A stretch of 64,000 nt of DNA from the NCBI GenBank assembly GCA_020744425.1, contig JAGMUV010000001.1, positions 6,572,001-6,636,000 on the forward strand. The letters run 5' to 3'. Shown piece by piece: positions 20,061 through 31,870 of the stretch; within the stretch, counting starts at the first letter, position 1, and every line of letters starts with the position of its first letter. Made by a program: the position numbers and the translations under genes. The notes under the pieces are model-generated. The model searched no databases, was not told where the DNA came from, and saw only the letters and a list, made by a program, of their open reading frames with translations. This stretch comes from Dactylonectria macrodidyma. Taxonomy: Eukaryota > Ascomycota > Sordariomycetes > Hypocreales > Nectriaceae.

Positions 20061-22928
20061 ATGGCATCCGCAGCTCCTACGTCCAACGCTCAACCCGCGG
20101 AAATGCAGTATCAAGACATTGGTCCCACTGACGACGTCGAGATCATCGCAGGGTCGCGTCGCCGAGCGTCCAAGGCCTGTCTGGCGTGTCGCGCTAGGAA
20201 GGTCCGCTGCGATGTCGTTCTGCGCGACGGAACCTGTACAAACTGCGCCCTCGACAAGCGTCAGTGCGTCGTGAAAGCCAGGCCGTCCAAATAGTAAGTC
20301 GACGATGTCGTTTTTCTTGAGGCCCCGCTGAAACCAGTATCAACCCAGTCGGACTCATAAGAACAAAAACATCGTCAATAATGATGAGTCTGAGAGTCAA
20401 GGAACCAGTTCGTCCCGTGGGAAGAACAAGAAGCAGCCGCATACACAGTTCATTACGGAGATTTTCGACTGTAGTCCGGTGGATCAAGCGACCGTGTCAT
20501 CGGAGAGATCATCGGATCGAAACCGAACCAGCCCACCTACATGTTCCCAGGACCCACGGTATCCTGTTCCAAATTCCTCTAATCATGCACTGTTGGAGAG
20601 AATTCAGCCTGGGATCAATAATCACACGAATCACACCTTTTTCATTCGTAAGAATCCCTATCGGCCTCTATCCACCGTCTATCTAAAGGCCGACTAATTA
20701 TGCTGACCTTCAACCAGCTCCTACCACTGGAAATCATCAGCCCGGCCCTCCGTTCTACGCTCCACCAGCTGTTGAGTTTCCCGAGCAAGCTCATGTGATT
20801 TACTCCTATCTCCCCTTCTTGGAAGCAGATCTCTCGTCACTTTCGCATCATGACGTCCAGTATTTGGAGTCGCAGGGCTGCTTCAAGGTGCCTGGCCGAC
20901 AAGCCGCAGACGAATTCGTCCGCCAGTATTTTCTTCATGTTCATCCAGGCTTGCCTCTGCTCGATGAATGCGCGTTCTGGGATATGTATTATCCAAATGG
21001 CGTGCAGGGGGGTCAGACAACCCTAGCTCTCTTTGTTTTCCAGGCAATGCTCTTTGCGTCATGCAGTGTAAGTCATCGGCCCGGAGAATTTCGCAAACCT
21101 AGCTTACATTCGAAGTCTATGTCAGTTGAGACTCTAAGAAGTCTTGGGTTTGCATCAATGCTAGATGCCAGGGGGACATACTACAGACGTGCCAAGGTGA
21201 GTGCAGGCAGGGAATCCCCAAACTAAGGATTATCTGGGAATGATCGTCGACTAACGCTGACTTGCAGCTACTATTTGACTTTTGCGGGGAACAAGACCCT
21301 GTTTCAAACGCCCAAGGAGCACTACTACTTTCCTACAATGCCGCCATGCGAGGGCAAAAGAGAGCAAACTCCATATGGCTAGCAACGGCCATCCAACTCG
21401 CCCAGGCAGCTGGAGCACACCAATTCGACTGTAACCCACACGAGTCACCAGAAGTCAACAATACTTTGAAGCGTCTCTGGTGGTGTTGCATAGTCCGAGA
21501 TCGAATTCTTCCCCTCGGCGTGCGGCGACAACTACACATTCCCCTAGCGGACTTTGAAGACAAGTCGGTGCTGACAGAGGAAGACTTTGTCCAGGAAATA
21601 ACGGGTTCGCGAGTATACGGCGCGGAAACCAAAGCTTCCCTGGTTGGACTTTTCATTACACTCTGTGACCTCGCAGTGTCACTCACTGATGTCATCATCA
21701 CTGTGTACACCTCAAATCAACCGATCAACATTCAGTCTTGGAGCATACCGAAACTTCAAAAGACTGTGGATCGCATCGAATTATGCAAGTCAAGCCTGAA
21801 TTCCTGGTTTGAGAGAGCAACTGCTCGCTTTCCAACGCCAGCTGGTATAATGAGCACCGATGAATCGCTGATACTGTACACCAATGTCATGTACATGTAC
21901 TACCAGTACGTTTTGAAGGGCAATTTCTCCTTGTGTTTGTAGTTCCTAACTTTCACCCACAGTTCGGCTCGCCTAGCTCTATATCAGTACGAAGCACTCA
22001 TCCTGAGTACTGGTGCCCTTGGGGTTGACTACCAGAAAAATGCATTGCGCCAAAGCAGGGTTTATTTGGAAGACAGCGCAGCCGGAATCACAGAGAACCT
22101 GAAGGAACTCATACAACTACGGCTTGGGAAATACATTCCCATCAGCATGTGAGTGACGTCAACACTGTTGAGTATTCACCATTTAACGTGGACTAAAACC
22201 CAAGTAGTGTAGCGTTTGCAGCGCTCCCGATTGTCCTACATATTCTTGATGTCAAACTCTCCACCAAACCATCCCAGACGGCACAGAAGCAAGGCCGCCT
22301 CAACGTTTATATGGAGGCGATGAAGGGATTCGAAACACAGTACGACGGCGTTCACGACGTTTGGAACTTCATCCGAAGGGCCGTTGAGTACGCCACCTTG
22401 GACGACACGGACCAAGAACCGAGTCAAGTCAATCTTGGGAATGATGCAGCTTCAAAAGACCCAGTCCGCCTAATAGGCACCCCTTCAGCGCCGCGGGGAT
22501 CCATCACATTCTCCAGTGACTGGGGAAGCATGTTTCTAAAGAACCCTGCTCTCTACTTCCGACTTGTTCAAACCATCGACCATTCTTTATCCATGGGACG
22601 ATATTCCGACCACTCCTACTATTTCAGGCTACCAAAGTCTGTTACGTACCCCATCTCTCGGGTTCTTATTTCTGATCCGCGCAATGAGGGTCGCCCGGAT
22701 CCCAATACTCTCGACCTCAATGGTCAATATGAGACGCTTCAACCAGAAAACATGGGGTCAACTGGGGTTAAATGTCTGTCAGATCAATCTGCATCGATAC
22801 CTAACGAGGTCGAAAATCTCAATGTGATAGATTGTGGAATGCCCGATCTTCAGATACCTATTTTCTTTGATGACATGGAATTCGGCATGGGAAGAGAGGC
22901 CAACATGTTTGCAGGATTTCCCACTTGA
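20061..22928 (+). CDS. Zn2Cys6 transcription factor with fungal-specific TF domain
   Basis: Large nuclear regulator of 835 residues. Exons 20061-20293, 20349-20647, 20718-21067, 21116-21196, 21268-21905, 21963-22148 and 22208-22928. The zinc cluster has Cys at 40, 43, 50, 59, 62 and 69 (C-x2-C-x6-C-x8-C-x2-C-x6-C). The acceptor at 20348 was chosen over one nearby because it restores the PSKYRTHKNKN segment and an open Ser/Asn-rich linker. The middle homology region includes FLHVHPGLPLLDE, RRAKLLFDF, RLWWCCIVRDRILPLGVRR and YYHSARLALYQYEALIL, as in the cutinase-regulator (CTF1-like) class. The C-terminal tail is acidic. A palindrome with CGG-N6-CCG lies 170 bp upstream. No adjacent pathway genes reveal its targets. 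Confidence 0.87.
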
Positions 22929-23752
22929 CCACTCCAAGTGAGAGAAGCATGTATGATAATTCAGCATATTTATTCATTTCTCCAGCGATCTTTCAGTGGC
23001 TAGGAAAAAATAATACAAGTTGTAACTTTCACGTTGCTCAGGTATGGGGTGAAAGGCAGGTTATATAGCTTGTGCTATCGTACGGAATACGTCAGCCCTG
23101 GAACTGGGATAATTATTCTCTGGTATCCATAGTCCTGCATCTCGGTTCAATTAATTCGATGCTGGGGAAATTTCGACCGAGGTCAAAACGTGGTACGATC
23201 TACAACTACACACTAATGGCACCGCGGTGTGGTGGTATGGTCCAACCAGAGGAACGGTATTTCAATTTCGTGGGCATTCGACATGGCCCTCGAAATCTTC
23301 TCTGCGGCAAATATAGCATGGAGAAGACAGTAGTCTTCAGCAAGATAGGCCATTTTGAAATCTGATCCCCATTCCCATCTCTAGGGTAGGCACCCACACT
23401 GACATACATACCGTCGCAATCGAGTAGGGAGATTGCAGGGTATAATTGTGATGATACACTGATAAATATTAGCTCCGTTGCCCTGTAACTCTTATGCCAT
23501 TTTACGAACGGAATATCGATGACATGGAGTAGCGGAAAAGTTTCATGCAATGAGGCACTCTCTAAATGTTCAAACTATATCTGCGTCTGCAATCCCTAAA
23601 CAATCAAACCGGAAAAATATGGTATCACACTCTAAAACCACGAACACGGTATTGTACCCCCCTCTACTTCTATCATTCACTCTTAGTAAGCGCGTCTAGG
23701 CCACTCTTGTGCAACGGACATGAGACCAACTGCAAAGCCACCAGTGCTCTAT
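22929..23752. other. intergenic, convergent 3' ends
   Basis: About 820 bases between the regulator and the DUF1593 gene stop. Open frames here (e.g. 23072-23365 plus) lack a convincing start or family. No gene is seen. Confidence 0.5.
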
Positions 23753-25364
23753 CTAAATGTCGCTTGAGAACCCTTCCGGAATCTTACCCATCGGTATTGG
23801 TAGCCCGTCAAGGTACGAAAAGATAACTCGCTTGTATCTTCGGATCGGATATGGCCCCGCGGTATTGGTAACTTGCAGCAGGATGTGAAAGTCGGGCGTA
23901 GCCAGTCCCGTTTGCGGGTTCCTTTCTCTCTTGGCCGCCGTGACCTTGACCTTGCGACCCCGCGTGTAGTTGGCGAAGCCCGCAGAGTTATCTGCTAATT
24001 TTGGTTCTGATGGGGGTTCTTCCACAGCTTCAATGCTGACCTTAGGCCCCCCACCTAGCATGTGGAAACCGTTGATGTCGTGGTAGAGCATCCAGACGCA
24101 GTCTAGTTCTGCGTCTCCGTCGGGGTTGTATGTACCGCTGGCATCAAGAACATGCGTCTCGTCTGGGTTGACTTTCAAAATCAGAGGCTCCACACCCTTG
24201 TGGCCATTCACATCGACGATGGGCGGGTGTTTTGCGTCGGCGAAGTTGCTGGTGAGGGTCCATTGCATACGCGCAGCAAAGTCGTCTTGGACGGCATCTC
24301 TCCATCGCCAGATACTCGCCTTGTGGTCGGAATACCGCTTGCCATCCTTACCGATGACGGCGGACTCGCTGACATTATAAAAGTGGTTTTGATCGATGCC
24401 ATCCTCCCAGTCGGCTTCTCCTTGCGGCCGTAGGTAGCGACCTCCCCAGCCGCCCCAGTTGATGTCGTCTCCATGGCTCAGTCCATTTTGTACGAGCCAG
24501 AGGAAAGACGGAGTGTCTCCCTCCATGCCAAACTTGACCAACGGATATGCCTCGGCTCCGAATTCGCCAATACGAATGTGCTCGGTCAACCATGGGTTGA
24601 GGACTTTGGTAGGATCCGCCCCAGGCCCAGCTCCAATGTTCATGCCCAACCAGCTTCCCTGGCCGTATTGGTTCCAGCCATGAACGGATGCGATATAAAA
24701 GACATCTGGGAACTTCCCGCGGATCCATGCTCCTGCGTCGTCTTGGTCTGAGATGGTGTAGACACGGAGCTTTGCTCGCTGCTTGGCGGCTTCTTCGGGA
24801 GAAGCAGTCTCAGAAAGATGCTTCAATGCCTGAGCCAGTGTGTTGACGCCTCCCCAAACAGGGATGTAAAGCGGTTCCTCGGACTCTTTTAGAGCATCAA
24901 GAAGACGTTGCGCGCCCTCGCTGAGCGGCTCATTGAACGCCTTCTTGCCGTACACCTGCGCGAAATCCCAGTCAGTCGTCGGCTTTCTCATCAACGCCAT
25001 TTTTTTGGTAGGCCTTTATAATCTTGTAAAAAATTACTTCCAGGGAACTCACATTCGGCCCCGAAGTTACCAGAGAGAGAAAATGCTCAGCCGGCTGGTA
25101 CTGAAAATCGGGATGCACATGATTGTTCAGGTTCTTGACGACCTTTCCATACGCGTTGATGATGCGTCGAAGCTCCTCTGGGTGGGTGCTGGATCGCAGC
25201 CAAGTTGAAGTGGTCGCGCAGATGCCTTGTGTATCGAACTCGTTTGCGTACAAGAGGTAGCGAACGAGCGACTGCGAGTCGTCGGGCTCGTTTAGGACGT
25301 CCGTCAGGATGAAGATGCGGGGTTTGGACGCAAAGGTCGCGAGGCTCTTTAGGTCGACAGACAT
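23753..25364 (-). CDS. DUF1593 / nucleoside-hydrolase-like protein
   Basis: Protein of 504 residues with the fold of the cellulose-binding (Sde182-type) nucleoside-hydrolase-like family; the reaction is not established. Exons 25364-25053 and 24955-23753. The intron's acceptor is the CAG before GTGTACGG: joining there gives SGPNVYGKKAFNEPLSEGAQ, which fits the family, whereas the open frame just upstream of it does not. The N-terminus has the Asp-rich FILTDVLNEPDDSQS segment reminiscent of the metal-binding Asp cluster of nucleoside hydrolases. Then come IPVWGGVNTLAQAL and a C-terminal Ig-like part with ASGTYNPDGDAELDCVW. No signal peptide is evident. An AT-rich TATTTATAA-like box lies about 80 bp upstream (25443-25451). 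Confidence 0.85.
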
Positions 25365-26131
25365 TGTGGACAGACCACTCGTTTCACTCTCGTTTTTGCT
25401 TCTGTCTTCGCCGGATAGCCGCTCAAGATATGCCCCGGATTGTTATAAATACGTGAACTAATTACCCCATGCTCATGTCTAGGTCCTCCGCACGCTAAAA
25501 CTACGGAGTAAAGACGGAGATCCGAGAGTTCCCAACCACCAAACGGTAAAATGATTACCGAAAGTGGAACTCTTAACCACTCTTCTCCACCGACATCCGG
25601 GGATTCGCTTGGAAGTTAGATGTTTTAATCTGAATTAGGAAAGTCTAGACCCTATCACGTCACTTAGTCTACCTGGTTCCATATTTTTGCGCCAATTGAC
25701 CCTCGTTCGTAGTGGACGCGGAAGACCCGAGAGCCGTCATCTCGGGTTTTCCATGGTCCCACCTCGGAACTACGCAGTTAGTTGTTCGACAAATAGCAAC
25801 AATGAGGCGGGCAAAATATTTCAGAACTTTGATGTTACCAGTGTGAAAATTCATTTCACAGGTCTCGCAGCGATTACGAGGAGAATAGCCGTTGTAGCAA
25901 TTGACAAACATATACAATGTTTTTCTAACAGGGAGATATAACAGCCTGCGTATTTAAATATTGCAGTGTGTTTCTAAACTCGGCATGGTCAGCTGAAAAA
26001 GACAAAATGTTGTCTTAAGCTACGTATTTCTGGAGATATAACAGGCGCCCCTTGCCCGCTTCGGGTCGTTTTCATCGTTTTCTTGACTTCTCGTGCACAT
26101 TTAAATACTAGATTAAGCCAAAAACGCTGCT
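25365..26131. other. intergenic, divergent promoters
   Basis: Region between the DUF1593 gene and the small Cys-rich gene. A TATA-like box at 25443-25451 serves the minus-strand gene, and a TACGGAGTA 9-mer lies at 25502. Short open frames at 25669-25941 on both strands are unconvincing. Confidence 0.45.
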
Positions 26132-26901
26132 ATGTTTATTCTGGGGTTATTCTTAGCCGTTTTGACCAACTGCCTTGACCATGTCGTAGAGCATCGACAA
26201 GAGATTGAAACTCGAACCGGAACACTCAAAAAACGGAACGATGTGTGCACTGGCTATCTTCGAGGTAAGGAATTTCTACGCCCTTTTTTAAGTCCAAGGA
26301 GCCCGATAAGTGAATGTTTGCTGAATCATCCTGCGTATAGGAACAAGTCATGGCACCCTGACGACAACATGCGTCGACAGCTACACCTGCTGCTATGCCA
26401 GCGAAGAAGATGTCGCAGACTGCATACCATACAATTGCGTTTGCCGCGACTTTCGAAGCACCGTATCGTGGTGTCCGGCAAGTCTTGAAAGCGAGTATAG
26501 GTTTGTGCAGTCTGACTATTTTGGCAACGTAGAAGACTGCACCGACCCATACGACGACGACTATGGAGACCCAACACTCTATTTGACTAGCGAGGACACA
26601 GCGTCAGAAACATGGCCGTGGTCAACCAGCACACATGGTATGATAGCCTTTGAAGAATCCGTTTAGGATAAGCGGGTGCTAGTTTCACTACCCAGTCAAT
26701 TCGACAGAGTCTGATTCATCAGATCATTCTGGATCAAGCCCACTTTCAACCGGCAGTATAATCAGAATAGCGGTTTCCAATAGTTGTTCGGTCCTCGGCT
26801 TGATCTTTACTATTGGTTTCAAGATTTGGAGGCACAGGCGTAAGGAGAAGAACAAGGAGCAGGATCAGCAGCTTCATCTACGGTGGGGAAGTAAGAAGTA
26901 A
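26132..26901 (+). CDS. small Cys-rich, probably single-pass secreted-type protein
   Basis: Unrecognised protein of 211 residues. Exons 26132-26264, 26341-26637 and 26696-26901, with both introns in phase 1. It starts with a hydrophobic signal-peptide-like segment (MFILGLFLAVLTNC). Next is an ectodomain with many cysteines (TCVDSYTCCYASEEDVADC, then NCVCRDF, SWCP and EDC), an acidic patch DPYDDDYGDP, and a Ser/Thr-rich stalk (NSTESDSSDHSGSSPLSTG). A moderately hydrophobic segment (NSCSVLGLIFTIGFKIW) is followed by a short basic tail (RHRRKEKNKE). This layout suggests a type I membrane protein with an extracellular cysteine module. It is convergent with the NACHT-ankyrin gene, whose stop is 74 bases away. 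Function is unknown. Confidence 0.7.
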
Positions 26902-26975
26902 TTGGAATTTCAAACAACTGGGTATCGACACCAAACTTAAAAATAACTAGAGAAAACTGAACGCTAAACGGTTAT

Positions 26976-29900
26976 CTAATGCATTTTATGATCCCTAACC
27001 AGCCATTCGCAAGACTCGCAGCCGCCAGCGTTGACAAGCAACTCCTCTATCTTGTCAGCATCTGACCTTGCCGTATTGAACCACGTATCAACGTTGGTGA
27101 GGGATCTCATCATGCGCGTTTTGGACAAGGGAGTCATTCCGCCTTCGAAGTGTCTCAGCTGTTTCAAAGTCCATCCGTCAGGCTGGCCCACGGCATTGGG
27201 ATCGGCGCCGTTGTCGAGCAGGGTTTCGATAACGGCGACTCGGAGTTGCCAGACAGCTAACTGCAACGGGGTTACCCTCACGCCCCCTGGATTGACCGAC
27301 ACATTGGCACTAATTAGAGTCTTGAGTGTCTGGTTGGCATCGTCAAATTTGCGGAAGTTCGCCATGGCGCAGATCAGCAGGGACTGCCTGTGGTTGTTGA
27401 TCTGGGCGCCGCACCGCTCTAGGGCAAGGTGTAAGTACTGGTTGCGATGGCTCTCGGCTAGCCATCCCACCACGGTGATGTTATTCCAGGATTCGACCTC
27501 AAACAAGCAGATACGGGTGGCCTCTGCGGCTGTGTGCTGGAGCAATACTGCCGTCGTGATGGCATAGAGATCTTCGCTGATGAGATTGACTAGTATTCCC
27601 GCGTCAGGTTGTTCCGAGAAACCGTCCTTCATAGGCTCAGCATATTTGTTGTAGGAGCTTATTGTCAAGGCGCCACAGAAGAATGGCATGCGAGGGTCCA
27701 TCGATTCGATTACAAGGGCCGTCAGCTGCTTGTCGCTCGCAACTACCGTATCTGCGATTTTCACGAGGTCCAGCAGTTCATCATCGCAGTAGCTTTGGAA
27801 TCGCTGCCATGATTCGTCTTTGCGGCTGCCATGTATAATCGCCCTGAACATGGTTTTGACTGAGTGGCTCATGGCTTCGGAGGCCGGAAGATAAAAGAAG
27901 GATGCAGAACTCTGAACAATACGGGGAGATCCGAGATATTCCTTGATGGTGTAGTGAGCGAGTCGGACATGCGTCGTGGGCCCAGACGTGGTGCTGATCA
28001 AGCAACTCATCACCTCCAGGAACGCTTCCTCGCTTGGCTCACAGGTCATGTCCTCTTCTGTCGTATCCATACTATCGTCGCAGTGGCTGTCACCTATCGA
28101 CGCGAATGTTATAAGTTCCTCAACACCCACCACAGATATACAGATTAGGAGGCACAAGGCACGCTTGACGATGTGCGTCCACTCTAACGGCACGTCGGCA
28201 AGAATGCGCTCATATGTCTCGTCTAGCGTCTCTGGCAGCTGATCCAGTGCCTTCCAGGCAGCGGACTCGACTGGGATTTTCTTCAAGACTCCTAGCTGGC
28301 AAACCGCCAATCGGAACCTGTTGCGGCCCAATCAATGTCAGCAATAGCGTCAAGAGAACTCTGGGGAGGGTAAAGATAACTGACATTCCGTTCGCCCTGG
28401 ATGATAAGGAATCTTGGATCCCGGCGCGCAGCTTGGAAGAAAACCGCTGAAGTGCTCGGTCTGTCTGGATCTGATCCTTGATGTACAATGCTATGTCATG
28501 GTCCACGAGGGGATTAGACATTGACAAGGAAATGAATCCACCGAGATAGCGCTCAATATCAGCCTCTTTTCTGCTGGTGACCACAATATGAAAGCACTGG
28601 AACTCCTGGTCCGTTGCCAAGCGCCTCAGAAACTCGGCCAAAGCCTCTCGTTTTTGCGATTCGTCGACGGCGTCAACGGAAACCAGGATACGTGAAAATC
28701 GGGGGGCCATGATCTTGATGGCGTCTATGAGATGATCGGACTGCGGTCGACAGTCACTTTCGAAGAGATTGCTAATATTCCTTGGCACTTCTTCCGCCTT
28801 TCTGCACATCTGGCTGAGTAGCCAAGCGAGGAAATGGCTGATCTCCTCGTGATTGCGTGCGTGCTGGCAATAGTAGTACACCGCGAGCTTGGGCAAACCC
28901 ACCTCTGCTGAAACGTCACGCTCAACAGTGTAAGGGATTGTTGATAGACATGGAATCCAGGTCTGCTCAGCATCGACTGAGGACTTCATCCCAGTGAGGA
29001 GAGACGTCTTGATACGCATACGTTCATGTTTCATTTTGTCGTCGTTGTCGTCGTCGCCGTCGTACACTGCCGTCGCGAAGTAGAGCCACATAATGTTAGT
29101 GGCAGTTTCCATCATGCCGTCCTTGTCCACGCTGTCGTCGTCGCTCATTTCCTTGGTGATACGGGAGAGCAGCTCCTGGACTCGAGCAGGCGTCAATATG
29201 TCATATAGGTCGTAAGCGGCTGTGTCGGCGCCTTGATCATACGCTGTCACTGCCTGAGAGAGCCACGTATTGAGAAGACTTCGCTCCGTTTTGTCATCCT
29301 TGTCGTACACTTCCATCGCCCAGGAAAGCCACCCCTGAATACGGCAACTTTCGATTTCTTCCTCGTCGTCGTCGTCATCCTCACCATCGGCGATTCGTGC
29401 CATTGCTGTGGCGAGAAAAGATGCTAGAATCGTTTTTCCAGCACCGGGTATGCCGTGAATCCATATTCCTCGAGAAGTCTCTAGATTTTCCGTTTTAACG
29501 CCTCGCTTCCACCTTCGCCATTCACCAGACTTTACCACCCACTTGCAGGTGCCACCTTGGTGAAGGTCTAGAGCCTGGTTGTGGTTGAAAGACGGGTTCA
29601 CAGTGACGAGCCAATTCAGGATCTTTGCCCGGCCAGCGCCTAGAAATGAGGTATTATAGTTAGTCTCAGAATAACTAGCAATGGTGAAGTTATAGCAACT
29701 CACTGTCTAGAGTCGTACGAAAAGATCTCATTTCTTGGCCAATCTTCTGTAGCTGGGATCTGGACAGATTATCAGTATTTGCGACACGAAGATACCTTCA
29801 GAATTGAGAAGGGTTATCGACAACTCACATGCCATGACTACTCATAATAAGGTTGATAGTGCTCTTATACGCAGATAGCAGGTCCAGTAGCCTTTTGGCC

Positions 29901-30298
29901 CGGTCCTGCTTCAACGGCCAAGCCAGCTAGATTTTCAGATTGGCAAGCCTCCGACGCTTTCCTCTAGACGCGCCACCTTGATCTTCGTCTTGTCCGGCCG
30001 TTGCAACCCTATACACCTCCGCCGACCCCAGCATCGAGTCGAGCTCCCGGATGGCTTTGAGACAACCGTCCACGGGAGCCGAGAGCTAGCTGTCGAGTAC
30101 AGCTGTCTCCTCGTCGAATCCAACGAGAACTTTGAGCAGCTCGAAGAGGCCCTTGAGAGCCGAAACTTCGATAAGGATATGTCGCAGGTCCTTGGGCGCG
30201 TCCTGTACGCCCTCGATATACTTGGTGCACATATCGATGACCTGTTTCGACACTTGCACGACAGCAATGATGCTGGCAGCGACGCCGAGAGCTTCCAT
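26976..30298 (-). pseudogene. NACHT-ankyrin (NLR-like) gene, with two in-frame stops
   Basis: Fungal NLR-type protein. Start ATG at 30298. The N-terminal helical domain (MEALGVAASIIAVVQVSKQV) is a NACHT-associated Helo-like type. In the same frame follow a TAG after VLDS (about 30087) and a second TAG before LAWPLKQ (about 29932). Clear introns are 29828-29760, 29703-29640 and 28384-28318. The P-loop GIPGAGKT is encoded at 29431-29454. The NACHT continues with YYYCQHARN, FSRILVSVDAVDES (Walker B-like) and VVTSRKEADIERYL. After the last intron come FRLAVCQLGVLKK, LPETLDETYERIL and degenerate ankyrin repeats (VTPLQLAVWQ, LLDNGADPN). An acidic insert with repeats lies between P-loop and sensor regions. 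The stops suggest decay unless unusual introns remove them; the rest of the frame is open and well kept. Confidence 0.65.
29030..29395 (-). repeat. acidic insertion with W-L...Y-D repeats inside the NACHT domain
   Basis: Three related coding units are seen: WLSWAMEVYDKDD (about 29290-29336), TWLSQAVTAYDQGAD (about 29219-29268) and MWLYFATAVYDGDDD (about 29040-29092). They follow an acidic run of Asp/Glu codons (29360-29395). The DNA is also similar between units (each has ...GAGCCAC or AAGCCAC on the plus strand). Standard NACHT domains have no such segment directly after the P-loop. Confidence 0.55.
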
Positions 30299-30931
30299 CT
30301 TGAAAGTACTATGGCAGTCTGCGGCAGACGGATGAGTGCGCGAGAAGTTTCGCGCTCATCGACGAAGCAATGCCTGATGAGTATTCAAATGATATGATGC
30401 GAGGGTGCCTCAAGGTTGTGGTTGATATCTGTGAAGAAGAGAGACGTAGCGTTGCTAGATAAGATGATCAGGCATCGTTCAGGCTGGGGCTGTGTTTAGC
30501 ACTGCCTCTCTGCAGAAGAGGCAACCAGCTGCCATTGGGCGCGACCCATTCCGCCTCATGCGGGCACAGTAGCTAAGGCGATTAGCAGGCTAATAATTCG
30601 TATCAGAGGAATGGGTGATAAGACCCCCCACCTCGCGCTGCATGACTGGCGAATTCACTAGACATTTCTGGTTTCAAGTTATCAATTAAGTTGAAGGGCA
30701 ATTAGCCAGGTTCTGTGATGCTAGCTATCCTGACGCAACCCGAGAGCTGAATGTATAAAATCCCAACCACCAGTATGTAAAAACTATCCAAACAGTTGAA
30801 ATTCTCTCCAAAAGGTATCTTCATCTCATCTCATTTATAAACCAACCAAACACCACTGCTATTGCTGGTAAAACCTCAGCCTCACCAGCCATTTAGCATC
30901 CTGAATTCGGGACATCACAATTTCCTTTGCG
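30299..30931. other. intergenic
   Basis: About 630 bases between the NACHT-ankyrin start and the end of the seven-TM gene. It would contain the NACHT promoter. Nothing else is recognised. Confidence 0.5.
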
Positions 30932-31870
30932 TCATGCTGCAGTACTTCCAAGAGTACTACTGGTCCATGGGTTGAAGGTTGGACGGATGGGAACTGTGAT
31001 TGAAGAGTGTCTCCTTTGACTCTGGAATGGCCTGTACCCCGTACTAGTCGTATCTTCAGTTGTATTCGACATGATATGATTCGAGTGGCATTCGCATGCG
31101 TATCCGCCTCTCTTGACGATGGTGCGCAGCTGGTTCAAAACGGGAAATTCGAGCTTCAGCTTGACACTGTACACGGCGCTCTTGTACGTCGTCTGGATAA
31201 CGTGTGCACCGCCGAGCTCAGTGCCAATGATGGTCATGTCCAGCAGAATGACCAAGATGTTGACATAGATGAGACGCTTTAGTACTCGGCTCGAGCCCTT
31301 GGTGCTGTCCGAGTCGATGATACGCAGCATCTTTCGGGCCTCCCACAAGTATAAGACGGAGATGGTGACTTCCTGGGCTGAGAATCCAAAGAGCATAACC
31401 TTTTCGTACACTTGAAAGGGTCTGATGTATGGCCCCGGGTTGGGTGAATTGGAGCCAAAATTGAGGACGGTAGGTGGAACAGTGAAGACGACAAAACTCA
31501 TGACAATCATCACGAGGATCCATCTGATCTTCCTCCTGTCCTCGACGATCAAGTGCAGTCGGGAATACAAGACGACAGCGAATCCGATAACCATGGGGAC
31601 GCCTCCCATGGTGATGATGACGATGTTGGCATAGTTGTTTCGACACAACTGGAAAAATTGTAACAGAAAGCCGACGGAGTGGATGACGATGCCCCACGAG
31701 GCAAACATCAAGCTCCAAAAGTACAGTCCGCTGCGCTTGCGGAAGCGAAGGAATATTTGGATGTTGATCTCGAGGACGTTGTATATCGAGATGGCAAAGA
31801 AGCCGGCTATGGTCATGGCAATGGGCAGCGTGACGTCAATGCCCCCCCTATAGCCGCCATCCCCGGCCAT
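30932..31870 (-). CDS. seven-TM integral membrane protein (DUF7703-like)
   Basis: Intronless frame of 312 residues starting at the ATG at 31870. Seven hydrophobic helices are visible, starting with VTLPIAMTIAGFFAISIYNV and including LMFASWGIVIHSVGFLLQFF, IVIITMGGVPMVIGFAVVLY and WILVMIVMSFVVFTVPPTVL. A charged cytoplasmic tail follows (SNTTEDTTSTGYRPFQSQRR). It resembles a fungal family of uncharacterised integral membrane proteins with a GPCR-like helix count; I give DUF7703 as the likely name from memory of the family pattern. No ligand or partner is evident. It is co-oriented with the NACHT-ankyrin gene downstream, but there is no sign that the two are linked in function. Confidence 0.78.
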   Translation of the reverse strand: MAGDGGYRGGIDVTLPIAMTIAGFFAISIYNVLEINIQIFLRFRKRSGLYFWSLMFASWGIVIHSVGFLLQFFQLCRNNYANIVIITMGGVPMVIGFAVVLYSRLHLIVEDRRKIRWILVMIVMSFVVFTVPPTVLNFGSNSPNPGPYIRPFQVYEKVMLFGFSAQEVTISVLYLWEARKMLRIIDSDSTKGSSRVLKRLIYVNILVILLDMTIIGTELGGAHVIQTTYKSAVYSVKLKLEFPVLNQLRTIVKRGGYACECHSNHIMSNTTEDTTSTGYRPFQSQRRHSSITVPIRPTFNPWTSSTLGSTAA

